Assembly: GCA_022820835.1 (NCBI GenBank)
Contig: JAJEET010000090.1
Coordinates: forward strand, 1-47,946
Origin: Candidatus Poribacteria bacterium
GTDB taxonomy: Bacteria > Poribacteria > WGA-4E > WGA-3G
Direction: 5' to 3'
Length of the DNA stretch: 47,946 nucleotides
The notes under the pieces are model-generated. The model was not told where the DNA came from. It saw nothing but the letters and a program-made list of their open reading frames with translations, and made no database searches. Below are positions 23,588 to 32,387 of this stretch, piece after piece; positions within the stretch are counted from its first letter, which is position 1; each line of letters starts with the position of its first letter. The translations under genes and the position numbers were made by a program.

Positions 23588-23631
23588 TCAGCACCCGATT
23601 CGTAAGACAGGGTCGGGATTACAAATCCGTC

Positions 23632-23991
23632 CTACTCTTCAAAGACAGTCTTTCGGTCAGCAGCTGAATAACAGATAATCATCGTTACAGGTTGCCAACC
23701 GGTGTTGACAGCGTTGTGTTTGACGTTCCGCGGAATACGTAGCATCATTCCGGGCTTCAGTGCGATGACTTCATCACCGAGTTTATGGTCGCACTCACCT
23801 GAAAGGACATAGATGAGTTCCTCACAATTCGGGTGATAATGCGTCGGATTCCCTTCACCAGCGTTGATGTAGACGACCCCAAAAGTCATCTCAGCATCTG
23901 GGTCAATCTGATCATTGCAGAGCCATTTAATAGCACCCCACGGAAAGTCAAGGGCACCAGCATCGTTGCTATTGGTTAAAGTTATCTCCAT
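23632..23991 (-). CDS. Cupin-domain metal-binding protein
   Basis: This 119-residue protein is a single Cupin_2 barrel. The two cupin motifs are complete: GEGNPTHYHPNCEELIYVLSG with His51, His53 and Glu57/58, and GMMLRIPRNVKHNAVN with His92. These residues normally hold Fe, Mn or Zn. Such stand-alone cupins bind or turn over small sugars or acids, or act as sensors; the substrate cannot be told. AAAGGAAAC precedes the ATG. It lies 18 bases after a metallophosphoesterase gene on the same strand and is probably cotranscribed. Confidence 0.8.
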   Translation of the reverse strand: MEITLTNSNDAGALDFPWGAIKWLCNDQIDPDAEMTFGVVYINAGEGNPTHYHPNCEELIYVLSGECDHKLGDEVIALKPGMMLRIPRNVKHNAVNTGWQPVTMIICYSAADRKTVFEE

Positions 23992-24009
23992 AATCGTTTC
24001 CTTTATCCC

Positions 24010-24849
24010 TCAAAGGACTTCAAAACAGGCTAAACACTGTTCTGCATAAATCTGCAACCCATTTTTCGGTTTCTCGCGTAGATAGCCGACAGGGGCACAG
24101 ATCGCGCGGATGGTGTCAATTTGCGTATCAACGGCTCGGTGTGTATGCCCGAAAAGGACGTGCGTAACAAGCCGTTCCTCTAAACAACATTCACCGAGAC
24201 GTGTACTTCCCATAAATGCCCGAAAGTAATCCCACGGCAATTCATTACGGTATCGGATACACTCCCGAAACGGAACGTGGTGCGTAACGACAATAACTTG
24301 GGACACATCGTTTCGGACAGTGGCGATTTGGGTCTTCAGGTCCATTTCAAATCGTCGGGCAACAGCAACATCGGTACCCGACCACTTGGCATACCGTTTA
24401 TCATTCCAGACGGCTCCCATCAACGTCTTTTCAGCATATTGGGTATCGGAGAAATCGTAGCCGTCCGGTGCGAAACTATAGTCGTACCAACCGATAGTCC
24501 CACAGAAACCGATCTGCTCCTTGATGAACGGCGCCTCCATCAACGGATGGAATCCGCATTCATGACAGAGTTTTGAGATGATCTCACACTTCTGTTCGCT
24601 TGTGACATCTGCTGTTTCAGTTGCCCAGATGTCGTGGTTGCCTGGAACGAACAATTTTTCACAGGCTAACTCCGCGAGATGAAAGGCGTTGAGCGTTTCA
24701 GAAAGTTGTACGAGATGCCGGGCAAGATCGCCGGCAAGTACAAAAACGTCAAGTTTTGCCTGCTTCACCGCCTCAATAAGATGTGGAACAAGTGCTTTAT
24801 TGAACGGCGTAACGTCTGTGTGCAAGTCTGAAACGAGTCCAATTTTCAT
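24010..24849 (-). CDS. Calcineurin-like metallophosphoesterase
   Basis: This 279-residue protein has all five metal-binding motifs of the family: DLH (Asp8, His10), GDLARH (Asp41), GNHD (Asn71, His72), VVTHH (His190) and GHTH (His235, His237). It should be a cytoplasmic two-metal hydrolase of phosphoesters; the substrate is unknown. The start is the ATG at 24849; a TTG one codon upstream is equally in frame but less likely. The gene lies 39 bases after the PDZ/HEAT lipoprotein and 18 before the cupin. Confidence 0.85.
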   Translation of the reverse strand: MKIGLVSDLHTDVTPFNKALVPHLIEAVKQAKLDVFVLAGDLARHLVQLSETLNAFHLAELACEKLFVPGNHDIWATETADVTSEQKCEIISKLCHECGFHPLMEAPFIKEQIGFCGTIGWYDYSFAPDGYDFSDTQYAEKTLMGAVWNDKRYAKWSGTDVAVARRFEMDLKTQIATVRNDVSQVIVVTHHVPFRECIRYRNELPWDYFRAFMGSTRLGECCLEERLVTHVLFGHTHRAVDTQIDTIRAICAPVGYLREKPKNGLQIYAEQCLACFEVL

Positions 24850-24888
24850 CAAAAGCCCACAATCCGTTGCGCGAGTTTTTACGATTAA

Positions 24889-26337
24889 TTACATCGACTT
24901 CTGTTCTAAATTTCTGAAGACCTCGTCCAAGAAGATTCGGATACCGCTGTCATCATCTGCTTGGTACTGTGCGCGTTGGCGTTCGAGCGCTTGCCTTGAC
25001 GGTGCATCCCCGATCTTAGCGATGGCATCCACAAGTGTGAGTTGAATCGCGGGTTCAGAAGTGTTTTCGAGTGCCTGAATGAGGCGGTCGCGTGCTTTAG
25101 TGCCACCGATGCCGCCGAGTGCGGAAGCAGCGATATCCTTCGTGCTGGTCCCTCCACTTTCAAAAGCAGCTATAAGTGCGTCAACAGCCGGTTCACCAAT
25201 CTGACTGAGTGCCAATCCTGCTTGGAAACGGATCCCCGGAATTTCTGCTGAATTATCGAGAACAGTAACGAGTGCGTCAATTGCCGAAACAGGTTTAAGG
25301 ATTCCGAGTATTGCAAGACAGGCGCGTCGAATTTCCTGCTCCGGTTCCACCGTAATCTGGATATATTCCTGTGCAAGTTCTGCGAGCTGCCCTTCGTTAA
25401 TCTTCTGGTAGAGAGCCTGAGACCTATGTCTGAACTGCGTTCCGAAGGGTGCCTCAAGCGTCGCCGTATTCTCGGCTCGGTCTACGGTAAGCAATTCGAG
25501 GATCGCAGCGGCTTCGAGCTGTTGCGCTTGAAGGCTATCCACCGGAAGTTGATTTACATTTGCACCCTGAAATTGTTGGAACAAGTCATTTAAAACGCTC
25601 AGTTCAACGAGTCGCTGCAGACTGCTGATTGACGCTTTTCGGAGTGAGAGCTCTGTGCTATTGCTGAAGATATCAATCAACGGTTCAATAGCGCGGACAT
25701 CCCCCAAATCGCCGAGTGCGCTCACAGCGGCAATTTTGACACCTATAAGTTCAGTGGTTCGGAACGTAATTTGCTGTTTGGAGAGTTTGCCGAGAACCTT
25801 CTTATACTCATCAAGGCTATAGATTTTACGTTCATCAACAATTTTCTCAACAGTGTCGCCGACCTGAATATTCGAGTTTGCAGCAGGGGTGCCAGGCTTC
25901 ACCGCTTTAACCCGTACGGTGCCGCTGCCTTCAACACTAAATCCGACATCATCTCCTTGCCTACGGAGTGCGATTCGGAGTGGCGGTTTATCTTTCAGAT
26001 AAAGCACTAAGTTATTATCTTCATCTAAACCGTTTTTCATTGCGGTGTTAAAGTCGCTGACAGTTTTGATAGGATACTCGGCGATAACATAAGAGATGAG
26101 TTCCCCACTTTCGAGTTGCGCCTTAGCCGCGGGTCCATTCGGCGTAATTTCTGTAACAACGACACCACTCGTAGACCAACGGTTCATGAGATCGCTGTCC
26201 AATTTCTGTACCCGCATTTGCAAGCGTTCATCGTAGTACTGATTGTCACAACCAATGGCAACAACGATCAGTAGCAAAACGGGTAATATAAGTACCATAC
26301 CTTGGCGTTCGTTGAACCTTTTTATTTTCTGAATCAT
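24889..26337 (-). CDS. Lipoprotein with two PDZ-like domains and HEAT repeats
   Basis: This 482-residue protein has a hydrophobic signal (15-29) and a possible lipobox VAIGC with Cys30. Two PDZ-like domains follow, about 55-120 (VVVTEITPNGPAAKAQLESG) and 133-195 (VRVKAVKPGTPAANSNIQVG). The rest, about 195-480, is a HEAT/PBS-lyase-like repeat array, with clear units such as VSALGDLGDVRAIEPLIDIF, LALSQIGEPAVDALIAAF and SALGGIGGTKARDRLIQAL. No protease catalytic residues are seen, so it is likely a periplasmic binding scaffold. It begins the minus-strand series that ends at 21909. Confidence 0.75.
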   Translation of the reverse strand: MIQKIKRFNERQGMVLILPVLLLIVVAIGCDNQYYDERLQMRVQKLDSDLMNRWSTSGVVVTEITPNGPAAKAQLESGELISYVIAEYPIKTVSDFNTAMKNGLDEDNNLVLYLKDKPPLRIALRRQGDDVGFSVEGSGTVRVKAVKPGTPAANSNIQVGDTVEKIVDERKIYSLDEYKKVLGKLSKQQITFRTTELIGVKIAAVSALGDLGDVRAIEPLIDIFSNSTELSLRKASISSLQRLVELSVLNDLFQQFQGANVNQLPVDSLQAQQLEAAAILELLTVDRAENTATLEAPFGTQFRHRSQALYQKINEGQLAELAQEYIQITVEPEQEIRRACLAILGILKPVSAIDALVTVLDNSAEIPGIRFQAGLALSQIGEPAVDALIAAFESGGTSTKDIAASALGGIGGTKARDRLIQALENTSEPAIQLTLVDAIAKIGDAPSRQALERQRAQYQADDDSGIRIFLDEVFRNLEQKSM

Positions 26338-26360
26338 AGAGGTTCCCTCTGATTTATTTA

Positions 26361-26634
26361 TAGTGAAACCAACAATTATAGTGAAACTAACAATTAAAGA
26401 GACACTTTCCCTTTAGCAAAAAACGGTTCGTAGGGGGTTTTTGCTTGGGTGTTTCTTCAAGGTCCCCTCGTCCGTCTTTCAAAATGTGTCCTATTACTTT
26501 TACAGGTCACTATAAATAGACACTTTCCCTTTAGCAAAAAACGGTTCGTAGGGGGTTTTTGCTTGGGTGTTTCTTCAAGGTCCCATCGTCCGTTTTCCAA
26601 GATATGTCCTATTATTTTTACAGGTCACTATAAT
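26361..26634. repeat. Tandem 118-bp repeat within a TATAGTRA-ended element
   Basis: Two units at about 26399-26516 and 26517-26634 have a period of 118 bases and are nearly identical. They carry GACACTTTCCCTTTAGC at the front and ACAGGTCACTATAA at the end. TTATAGTGAAAC occurs twice just before the first unit, so each unit ends in the inverted form of the left edge. This fills most of the gene-free interval 26338-26688. Confidence 0.75.
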
Positions 26635-26688
26635 TTTTAGGATTACCAATTGCGAGTTGTGTCGAAAAGGGCACGTATCGCTCACGAT

Positions 26689-27573
26689 TTAATTAAGCGG
26701 AACAACGACATCTCGATTGCTCTGTTCTTTCAAAGCATCTAAAAGAGGTTCCACAACCTTTGCGTCGCCGAGTACTGCCAATGTACGGATAGCGTCCACT
26801 CGGAGTGATGACCCTTTATTTTCGACAATTTTGACTAATTCGGGTACGGCGTTGCCACCGATTTTTCCGAGCGCTTCTACAGCGAGTTGTCGGACTTCGG
26901 GTTCTTCTCGGTCGCGTTTGGACCTTGCAGCACCTGATTCGATGAGCACTGCGAGTGCTGGAATCGCCGCTTCACTTCCGGCTTCACCGAGCGCTTTGAC
27001 AACATTCAATCGGGTTTCCGTCCGTCCATGTTCCAGAAGCTTCACCAAAATAGGTACAATCGTGTCCGGGTCGTCCTTACCGAGATGCCCGAGTACCCAA
27101 TGCGCATTGTGCCTATCTCGATTATCGCTCGACTTAATCGCCTTTTGTAGTTGACTCAGGAGTTGTTTCTGGTCACCTTGGTTATAGACCCGTTTAAGTG
27201 CATCAAGTGCTGCGTTCTGTATATCTAAGTCGTCATCGCGAAGCGTCTCAAAAACGAGTCTTTCGAGATACTTCCGTTTCTCTGCTTGATATGCGAGGAA
27301 CATGTGTTTCCCGCGTTCGGTAACGGAGGCTTCCTCCCAATCTGTCGTACCCGTTTCATAGTACTCTTGAGAGTTGTAAAGTCCGAGCAGATAATGTGCC
27401 TCAGCGTTATCGACTTGTTGCTGAATCGCGAGTTTGAATTCGCGGACGGCGCGTTCCTCTTTACGTCGTTTATCCGATTTGATCAATTCTTTGCCCTTAG
27501 CAAGATTTTCATTCTGTGTGCCGCATCCGAGCACAAATAAAACCAGTGTAAGGGCAATCCAAACTTTCTTCAT
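26689..27573 (-). CDS. Lipoprotein with TPR-like and HEAT repeats
   Basis: This 294-residue protein has a lipoprotein signal with lipobox VLGC (Cys17). Residues 35-70 look like a TPR-type helix pair (EERAVREFKLAIQQQVDNAE, AHYLLGLYN). From about 115 to the end is a HEAT repeat array, with units such as NVVKALGEAGSEAAIPALAV, LAVEALGKIGGNAVPELVKI and RTLAVLGDAKVVEPLLDAL. GTAGGAGAT precedes the ATG. It is probably a periplasmic scaffold, related in design to the protein at 24889, from which it is separated by the 118-bp tandem repeat. Confidence 0.75.
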   Translation of the reverse strand: MKKVWIALTLVLFVLGCGTQNENLAKGKELIKSDKRRKEERAVREFKLAIQQQVDNAEAHYLLGLYNSQEYYETGTTDWEEASVTERGKHMFLAYQAEKRKYLERLVFETLRDDDLDIQNAALDALKRVYNQGDQKQLLSQLQKAIKSSDNRDRHNAHWVLGHLGKDDPDTIVPILVKLLEHGRTETRLNVVKALGEAGSEAAIPALAVLIESGAARSKRDREEPEVRQLAVEALGKIGGNAVPELVKIVENKGSSLRVDAIRTLAVLGDAKVVEPLLDALKEQSNRDVVVPLN

Positions 27574-27726
27574 AGTCTATCTCCTACACGATCAGCAATA
27601 ATCTAGGAGTCGTTCAACTTTGAACTTGAGGGTGTTTTAGCCGTTGGTTATCCGTAGGGGCGAGGTTCCCTCGTCCGATCCTAATCAGACACCCTATAAA
27701 CTCAATCTTGAAGCAATAATCTAGAT

Positions 27727-27846
27727 AGGACTTACGCACGCTGCTATTTCGTAGCACAAACTTCATAGTTTGTGACACAAGAACGCTGTGTTTTCGGAAA
27801 AATCTCATCTAACAGAACGGTTTACAGTCAAAATTGCGTAAGTCCT
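27727..27846. repeat. 120-bp MITE-like element with 12-bp terminal repeats, copy 1
   Basis: It starts AGGACTTACGCA and ends TGCGTAAGTCCT, perfect inverted repeats, with CTAGA on both sides (27721-27725 and 27848-27852). It has the same length as the copy at 35731 but a different interior. It lies in the gene-free interval 27574-27882, which also holds a fragment of the CCCTCGTCCG repeat near 27655-27680. Confidence 0.75.
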
Positions 27847-27882
27847 GCTAGAGAATTAGAGCGGATTCGGTGGCGTTCCGCG

Positions 27883-28428
27883 CTAATCCTCAAGAAGTGT
27901 CTGCTGTTCAGTACCGGTTTCGACAGGCTGTTCCTCCTGCGCCTCCTCCTCAGCGTCTGCTTCTTCATCTGCTTCGGGTTCTGCTCCAAGCGCTTTCTGG
28001 AGGACAACAAGTGGCTTCTCAGAGAATCCCCAATCTTTATATCTCTGTATGACACTCTTTTCCGATACGGGGAGTTCGATTTCGAGCGTCTCCGCGCCGT
28101 TTTCTGCCGCTGTCGCCTCGGCAGCCGCCATGAGGTGATCAGCCACACCTAATTGACGAAAAGGTCCGGACACAACGAGGTCACCGACCGTTGCGATTTC
28201 AGGATCATTGGTATCCTCTTTCACGAAAATTTGTCCGATCGGGTAACCACTGACTTCCGCGACAAGCCGATGCGTCTGGCTTCCTTTTGCCAAATCCGCT
28301 TTTAACGCATCAGCAATCTCTTTCGAGTCTCTTTCAGGAAAACAAAATTGGTGCAACGGTGCGGCATCTTTCTGTTGCGCCGGGCGCACCGTAACTGCAC
28401 CGGACAAGCTGAAATCTTGATTTGCCAT
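27883..28428 (-). CDS. GNAT-family N-acetyltransferase
   Basis: This 181-residue protein has a GNAT fold at about 12-148. The acetyl-CoA binding region is VGDLVVSGPFRQLGVADHLM (83-102), a slightly weakened form of the R/Q-x-x-G-x-G/A loop, and the C-terminal strand pair is ETLEIELPVSE with YKDWGF. After residue 148 comes a strongly acidic tail (EPEADEEADAEEEAQEEQPV), likely disordered. The acceptor is unknown. AAAGGAG precedes the ATG. It lies 162 bases past the end of the large helicase gene on the same strand. Confidence 0.75.
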   Translation of the reverse strand: MANQDFSLSGAVTVRPAQQKDAAPLHQFCFPERDSKEIADALKADLAKGSQTHRLVAEVSGYPIGQIFVKEDTNDPEIATVGDLVVSGPFRQLGVADHLMAAAEATAAENGAETLEIELPVSEKSVIQRYKDWGFSEKPLVVLQKALGAEPEADEEADAEEEAQEEQPVETGTEQQTLLED

Positions 28429-28590
28429 GTGATTTTTTCTCCTTTAGTTGTTATCAGGATTCGGACCCTTTAGGGACCGAGTACCAGTTTGCCTGCATAT
28501 CCGGCATTAATATCTATTAGTGCATCATTGTAATATATCCTGCTTTGCATTACAAGCATTTTTTCGTGTCGTGCTATTTGAAACGCGGAT

Positions 28591-31050
28591 TTATGAGGGG
28601 ATCGAAACCGCACTCTCCGCCTCAGTATCACTCGGATTTTGAGGAGATGTCGGATCTTCCATCTCGTCCCCGTTTCCTGATTCGGTTTCAGCGAGGTTCT
28701 CCTGTCCGATTCGTAGCTGCCGCTCAGCATCTACAATGTCTCTGTTAATCTTATCAATGCAGCGGTTAATTTTATCAACAAGTGCGGTATGTCCAACCAT
28801 TGCGCGACGGATTTGACGAAGTTGATCGATAACAAGTCGGAACGTTCGAACAAAATCACCAGCATCTAAACGGGCATATTTTTCGAGCTTATCAAATTCG
28901 CAACCTCGGCTCCACGCCAGCATCGCTGTACAAAGCCGGAGTTCCAACACAGGCGTAATTTCTGTTACTTTATGCTTGACTTCTAAAGACCGGATGTTTG
29001 AAATTTCAGAACTGACAGCGTAAAATATTTCCAATAAACGTTCATCCTTGAGGCGTTCATAGTAGCCGTCTTTACGTGGTTCCGAGACAATTGCGACCAT
29101 GAGACAGTTAATTTCGTCTTCCGTCAGTCTTTCAAAGACACCCCTAAACAGCAGTTGGGTCAGTTGGATTTCATATCCGTAGATATGTGCAGCGGTGCTC
29201 CCGCGTGGTAGCAGTGTCTGCCCTTCAGTGTATCCCAATTCTTCAAGTACCTTAAGGCGGGCGGAGATTTGCTGTCTCGGATCATTTTCAATAAATGTGG
29301 ACCTCTTTTTAAGTTTTTGAAGTTGCGCTTCTTCCTTGCGGATGGTTTTAGATCGGTTTGTGCATGTTTGCAAGTGCTGACATCCCTCACAAAGGCTCTG
29401 CTCGGCTTCCCTTTGAACAAGTATAATCTTTTTCTGAATGGCATTCAATCTCTTAACGCGTTCTTTTTCTTGCTTCTTCCGCCGCGTTTGCGATTTAACC
29501 TGTGCTGTCTCTACATGAAGGTGCTGAATTCTTTTTTCTCGATTCCGCTTATCTCGATAATGCTTCTGGATCTGTTTGCTCCCGTCAATACCGTCGTGGA
29601 TACATTCAGGTTTAGGGAGTGTCCGAAGGCTCTCCGTTTTTGCTTCAATTTGGTTATTGAGGTTAGCAACCCGAGTCCTATTTTGATGGTTACTGAGACT
29701 CATGGTATAGACATCGTAAATATCGTCTCCGTATTTGTCATACAGGTTCAGAATACTCGAATAGGAGAGATTAAATTGGCTCTCTATGGATTCGACTTTA
29801 TCTGTCACCACGGATTTAATTTCGCGTTCATCAGCATACGCCGGTATAATTTGGGAATAGACGTACCCGATAGTGTCAATTCCGCGCCTGCCAGCCCGTC
29901 CTGCCATTTGGTGATACTCACGCGCTTTGAGGTAGCGGAATCCGATACCATCGTATTTTTCAAGGCTATCAAAAACAACGGTACAAGCCGGCATATTAAT
30001 ACCGACTGCAAAGGTCTCAGTCGTAAAGAGAAGTTGAATCAACCCAGAGGTGAACAATCTCTCTACAACCTCTTTGAGTGTCGGTAGCATACCGGCGTGA
30101 TGGTAGGCGATCCCACGGCTGAGGAGCTTACGAAATTTCGAGATATGCTTTTCCTCAACGATGTCAAATAAAACACAGAGTTCATCGAACTGTTTCAAAA
30201 TCTCCGTACGCTGCGTTTCCGTGAGCAGTTGTAACTCCGCACCGAACGCTAACGCCGAAGCGTTCCCTTCACACCCTTTTCGACTAAAACAGAAATATAA
30301 ACACGGGAGCTGTTTCTCAAGTTGGAGATGTGGAATAAGTCTCGTCGCGACAAAATCGGATGGAAGTGCTTTTACGCGTCTATTCTTTCCTTGGTCATAT
30401 CCTCGTTTACGTGTGTCCCGCTGTGCTCTGTTGCGAAGTTCACGGATATGTTTTGTAGTGCCAATACCGTAATCTTTAAAATAGAGACGATGCTCTAAGG
30501 GAACGGGACGTTTTAACTCCTCAACGACTTTAATCTCAACATCTCGGACGCTTTGCATCCAGTCCGCGAACGGGTTGATGTTCGGAATCGTGGCACTCAA
30601 GCAGACAAATTTGATATGTTGGGGCGCGAAAATGAGGCTCTCTTCCCAAACGGTACCACGCTCAATATCGTTGATATAGTGGATTTCGTCGAAGATAACA
30701 TAAGAAACATCCTGCAGCCGTTCGGTGTCGTCAAAGATGGTATTGCGAAAAATTTCGGTCGTCATCAATAGCACTTGTGCATACGGATTTAGGACAACAT
30801 CGCCTGTGACAATACCAATTTTGTCGCCGTACTCGGCAAAAAAGTCTCGATACTTCTGATTACTGAGGGCTTTGATCGGCGCGGTATAGATAACACGCTG
30901 GTTTTCCTCAAGACACTTTTCGACAGCATACTCTGCGATAACCGTTTTACCAGCACCCGTCGGTGCAGTGACAATAACGGAGGTATCCTGATTAATTGCC
31001 GAGATGGCTTCCTCCTGAAACCGATCTAATTGTAACCCTTTATATAGCAT
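28591..31050 (-). CDS. Ski2/Mtr4-like superfamily II RNA helicase
   Basis: This 819-residue protein is a DExH helicase expected to unwind RNA, probably for decay or ribosome maturation. Motifs: Walker A APTGAGKT (29-36), TAPIKALSNQK (56-66), DEIH (121-124), SAT (152-154), then YHHAGMLP, FTTETFAVGINMPA and QMAGRAGRRG in the second RecA domain. After this come a charged coiled-coil region (about 480-600) with a Cys cluster CEGCQHLQTC that could hold a metal, and a C-terminal DSHCT-like helical domain (about 615-765). The very acidic tail is disordered. AAAGGGGAC precedes the ATG. The order is that of eukaryotic Ski2/Mtr4 and of bacterial relatives found in actinobacteria and some other phyla. 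Confidence 0.85.
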   Translation of the reverse strand: MLYKGLQLDRFQEEAISAINQDTSVIVTAPTGAGKTVIAEYAVEKCLEENQRVIYTAPIKALSNQKYRDFFAEYGDKIGIVTGDVVLNPYAQVLLMTTEIFRNTIFDDTERLQDVSYVIFDEIHYINDIERGTVWEESLIFAPQHIKFVCLSATIPNINPFADWMQSVRDVEIKVVEELKRPVPLEHRLYFKDYGIGTTKHIRELRNRAQRDTRKRGYDQGKNRRVKALPSDFVATRLIPHLQLEKQLPCLYFCFSRKGCEGNASALAFGAELQLLTETQRTEILKQFDELCVLFDIVEEKHISKFRKLLSRGIAYHHAGMLPTLKEVVERLFTSGLIQLLFTTETFAVGINMPACTVVFDSLEKYDGIGFRYLKAREYHQMAGRAGRRGIDTIGYVYSQIIPAYADEREIKSVVTDKVESIESQFNLSYSSILNLYDKYGDDIYDVYTMSLSNHQNRTRVANLNNQIEAKTESLRTLPKPECIHDGIDGSKQIQKHYRDKRNREKRIQHLHVETAQVKSQTRRKKQEKERVKRLNAIQKKIILVQREAEQSLCEGCQHLQTCTNRSKTIRKEEAQLQKLKKRSTFIENDPRQQISARLKVLEELGYTEGQTLLPRGSTAAHIYGYEIQLTQLLFRGVFERLTEDEINCLMVAIVSEPRKDGYYERLKDERLLEIFYAVSSEISNIRSLEVKHKVTEITPVLELRLCTAMLAWSRGCEFDKLEKYARLDAGDFVRTFRLVIDQLRQIRRAMVGHTALVDKINRCIDKINRDIVDAERQLRIGQENLAETESGNGDEMEDPTSPQNPSDTEAESAVSIPS

Positions 31051-31182
31051 TCAGTCCCCTTTGTACTTTGGCACTTCCAAACACAACGAACAAGCAACTT
31101 GAAGTATGACATTACAATTAATTTTAATAGATACGGTAGATCTTTGTCAAGCGAAATTTCGCTGAGGATTCTACCTGCAGGA

Positions 31183-31211
31183 TTGCAATACGGTTGATGG
31201 TGTGTTATACT
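31183..31211 (+). promoter_or_regulatory. Sigma-70 promoter for the FGE-like gene
   Basis: TTGCAA at 31183-31188, a 17-base spacer and TATACT at 31206-31211; the gene begins at 31262. Confidence 0.5.
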
Positions 31212-31261
31212 AACATATAAGTTACACGCTATTTTTCGTTTAGAGAACCTAAACACCTACC

Positions 31262-31996
31262 ATGCACATTAAAGTATTCGATTACCCTTTAATCCATATC
31301 CGAACTGGGGCATTTACGATGGGGACGGTCCCAACCGGTCTGCGGAAGACGGACCCAGAAGAACCACAACGGAGCGTGACACTTGATGCTTACGCTATCG
31401 GTGCGTATCAGGTCACGAATGTACAGTACACTCGGTTTCTGGAGGATACCGGTCATCCGCCACCGCCGTTCTGGAGTGATGACCGTTTTAACGCACCTGA
31501 TTACCCAGTTGTCGGCGTGAGTTGGTACGATGTGACGAATTTCATGATGTGGCTCAACAGGATTGAGAACCGCGGCCCCGAAGAGATAGAATACCGTTTG
31601 CCGACGGAGGCGGAGTGGGAGAAGGCGGCTCGTGGGACGGATGCCCGCGAGTATCCTTGGGGAGATATATGGGATGCAAATCGGGCAAACACTTCGGAAT
31701 CGCGAAATGGGCGATTGATGCCGGTCGGGAGTTATCCATCAGGGGCAAGCCCTTACGGGTGCTATGATATGGCAGGCAACGCCTACGATTGGTGTAGCGA
31801 CTGGTTCCACATGCAAACATATAAACACTCACCTGCGCAGAACCCGTTGGGTGCAAGTGTAGGTCGCCGGCGGGTGATCCGTGGCGGTTCGTGGATCGCG
31901 CGCGGTGAGTTCGCTGGACGCTGTGCGAACCGCGCGGCTTATGAACCAACACAACGAATCCACAGCGTCGGTTTTCGGATTGCAGTGGATATTTAA
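31262..31996 (+). CDS. Formylglycine-generating-enzyme-like (SUMF1/PvdO fold) protein
   Basis: This 244-residue protein has the complete FGE-sulfatase fold: FTMGT near the start, AYQVTNVQYTRFL, VGVSWYDVTNFMMWLN, YRLPTEAEWEKAARG, YPWGD, YDMAGNAYDWCSDW and VIRGGSW, ending in ANRAAYEP..SVGFRIA. True aerobic FGEs use two Cys five residues apart to turn a sulfatase Cys into formylglycine. Here the second is present (Cys221 in RCANR), but the position of the first holds Glu216. It may therefore be an FGE-like protein with another role. No ribosome binding site is clear before the ATG. A sulfatase that would need such an enzyme is encoded at 35971. Confidence 0.8.
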   Translation: MHIKVFDYPLIHIRTGAFTMGTVPTGLRKTDPEEPQRSVTLDAYAIGAYQVTNVQYTRFLEDTGHPPPPFWSDDRFNAPDYPVVGVSWYDVTNFMMWLNRIENRGPEEIEYRLPTEAEWEKAARGTDAREYPWGDIWDANRANTSESRNGRLMPVGSYPSGASPYGCYDMAGNAYDWCSDWFHMQTYKHSPAQNPLGASVGRRRVIRGGSWIARGEFAGRCANRAAYEPTQRIHSVGFRIAVDI

Positions 31997-32029
31997 TAGG
32001 ACTTACCCATGCTGCTCTTTTGTAGTTCC

Positions 32030-32382
32030 TGTAGGTTGGGTTGAACCGAACTGAGAAACAGATGTGGGATTCCAAAGATACATCAAATCCAGCATTTCGT
32101 CAAATACACCCAAAAAAGTAGTGAAACCCAACTTCATACCGTGAAAGTCCAGCAAAAGCGTTGGGTTTCACTCGGTTTCTGTTTAATATAGCATGTAAGC
32201 AATATTAAATAATAACTCCTCAATTTTCTGATTTTCAGGCAGGCACAGACCTCGTAGGGGCTGGGTTTCCCAGCCCGTCATCAACATAAAATGTGCATAT
32301 CTAATATTCAAAATTGCTTATGAAAACTTCATTTTCTCTTGATTTTCAATATTTTCGTGGCATCTGTTCAACCCAACCTACA
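32030..32382. repeat. 353-bp element with 17-bp perfect inverted ends
   Basis: It starts TGTAGGTTGGGTTGAAC and ends with the exact inverse. An inner pair GTGAAACCCAAC / GTTGGGTTTCAC (about 32120-32175) makes it compound. The same core motif lies inside the 155-bp repeat family. Just before it, 32000-32025 matches the first bases of the 120-bp element at 27727. It fills the gene-free interval 31997-32387 and ends five bases before the mutY start codon. Confidence 0.75.
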
Positions 32383-32387
32383 ATGCT

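Noticed and set aside
26361..26634. Repeated units that might be a CRISPR array
   Set aside because: The unit is 118 bases with only two copies and no spacers of constant size; no cas gene is near.
28545..30087. Several long plus-strand frames opposite the Ski2-like helicase
   Set aside because: They are antisense shadows without motifs; the minus frame carries all helicase motifs.
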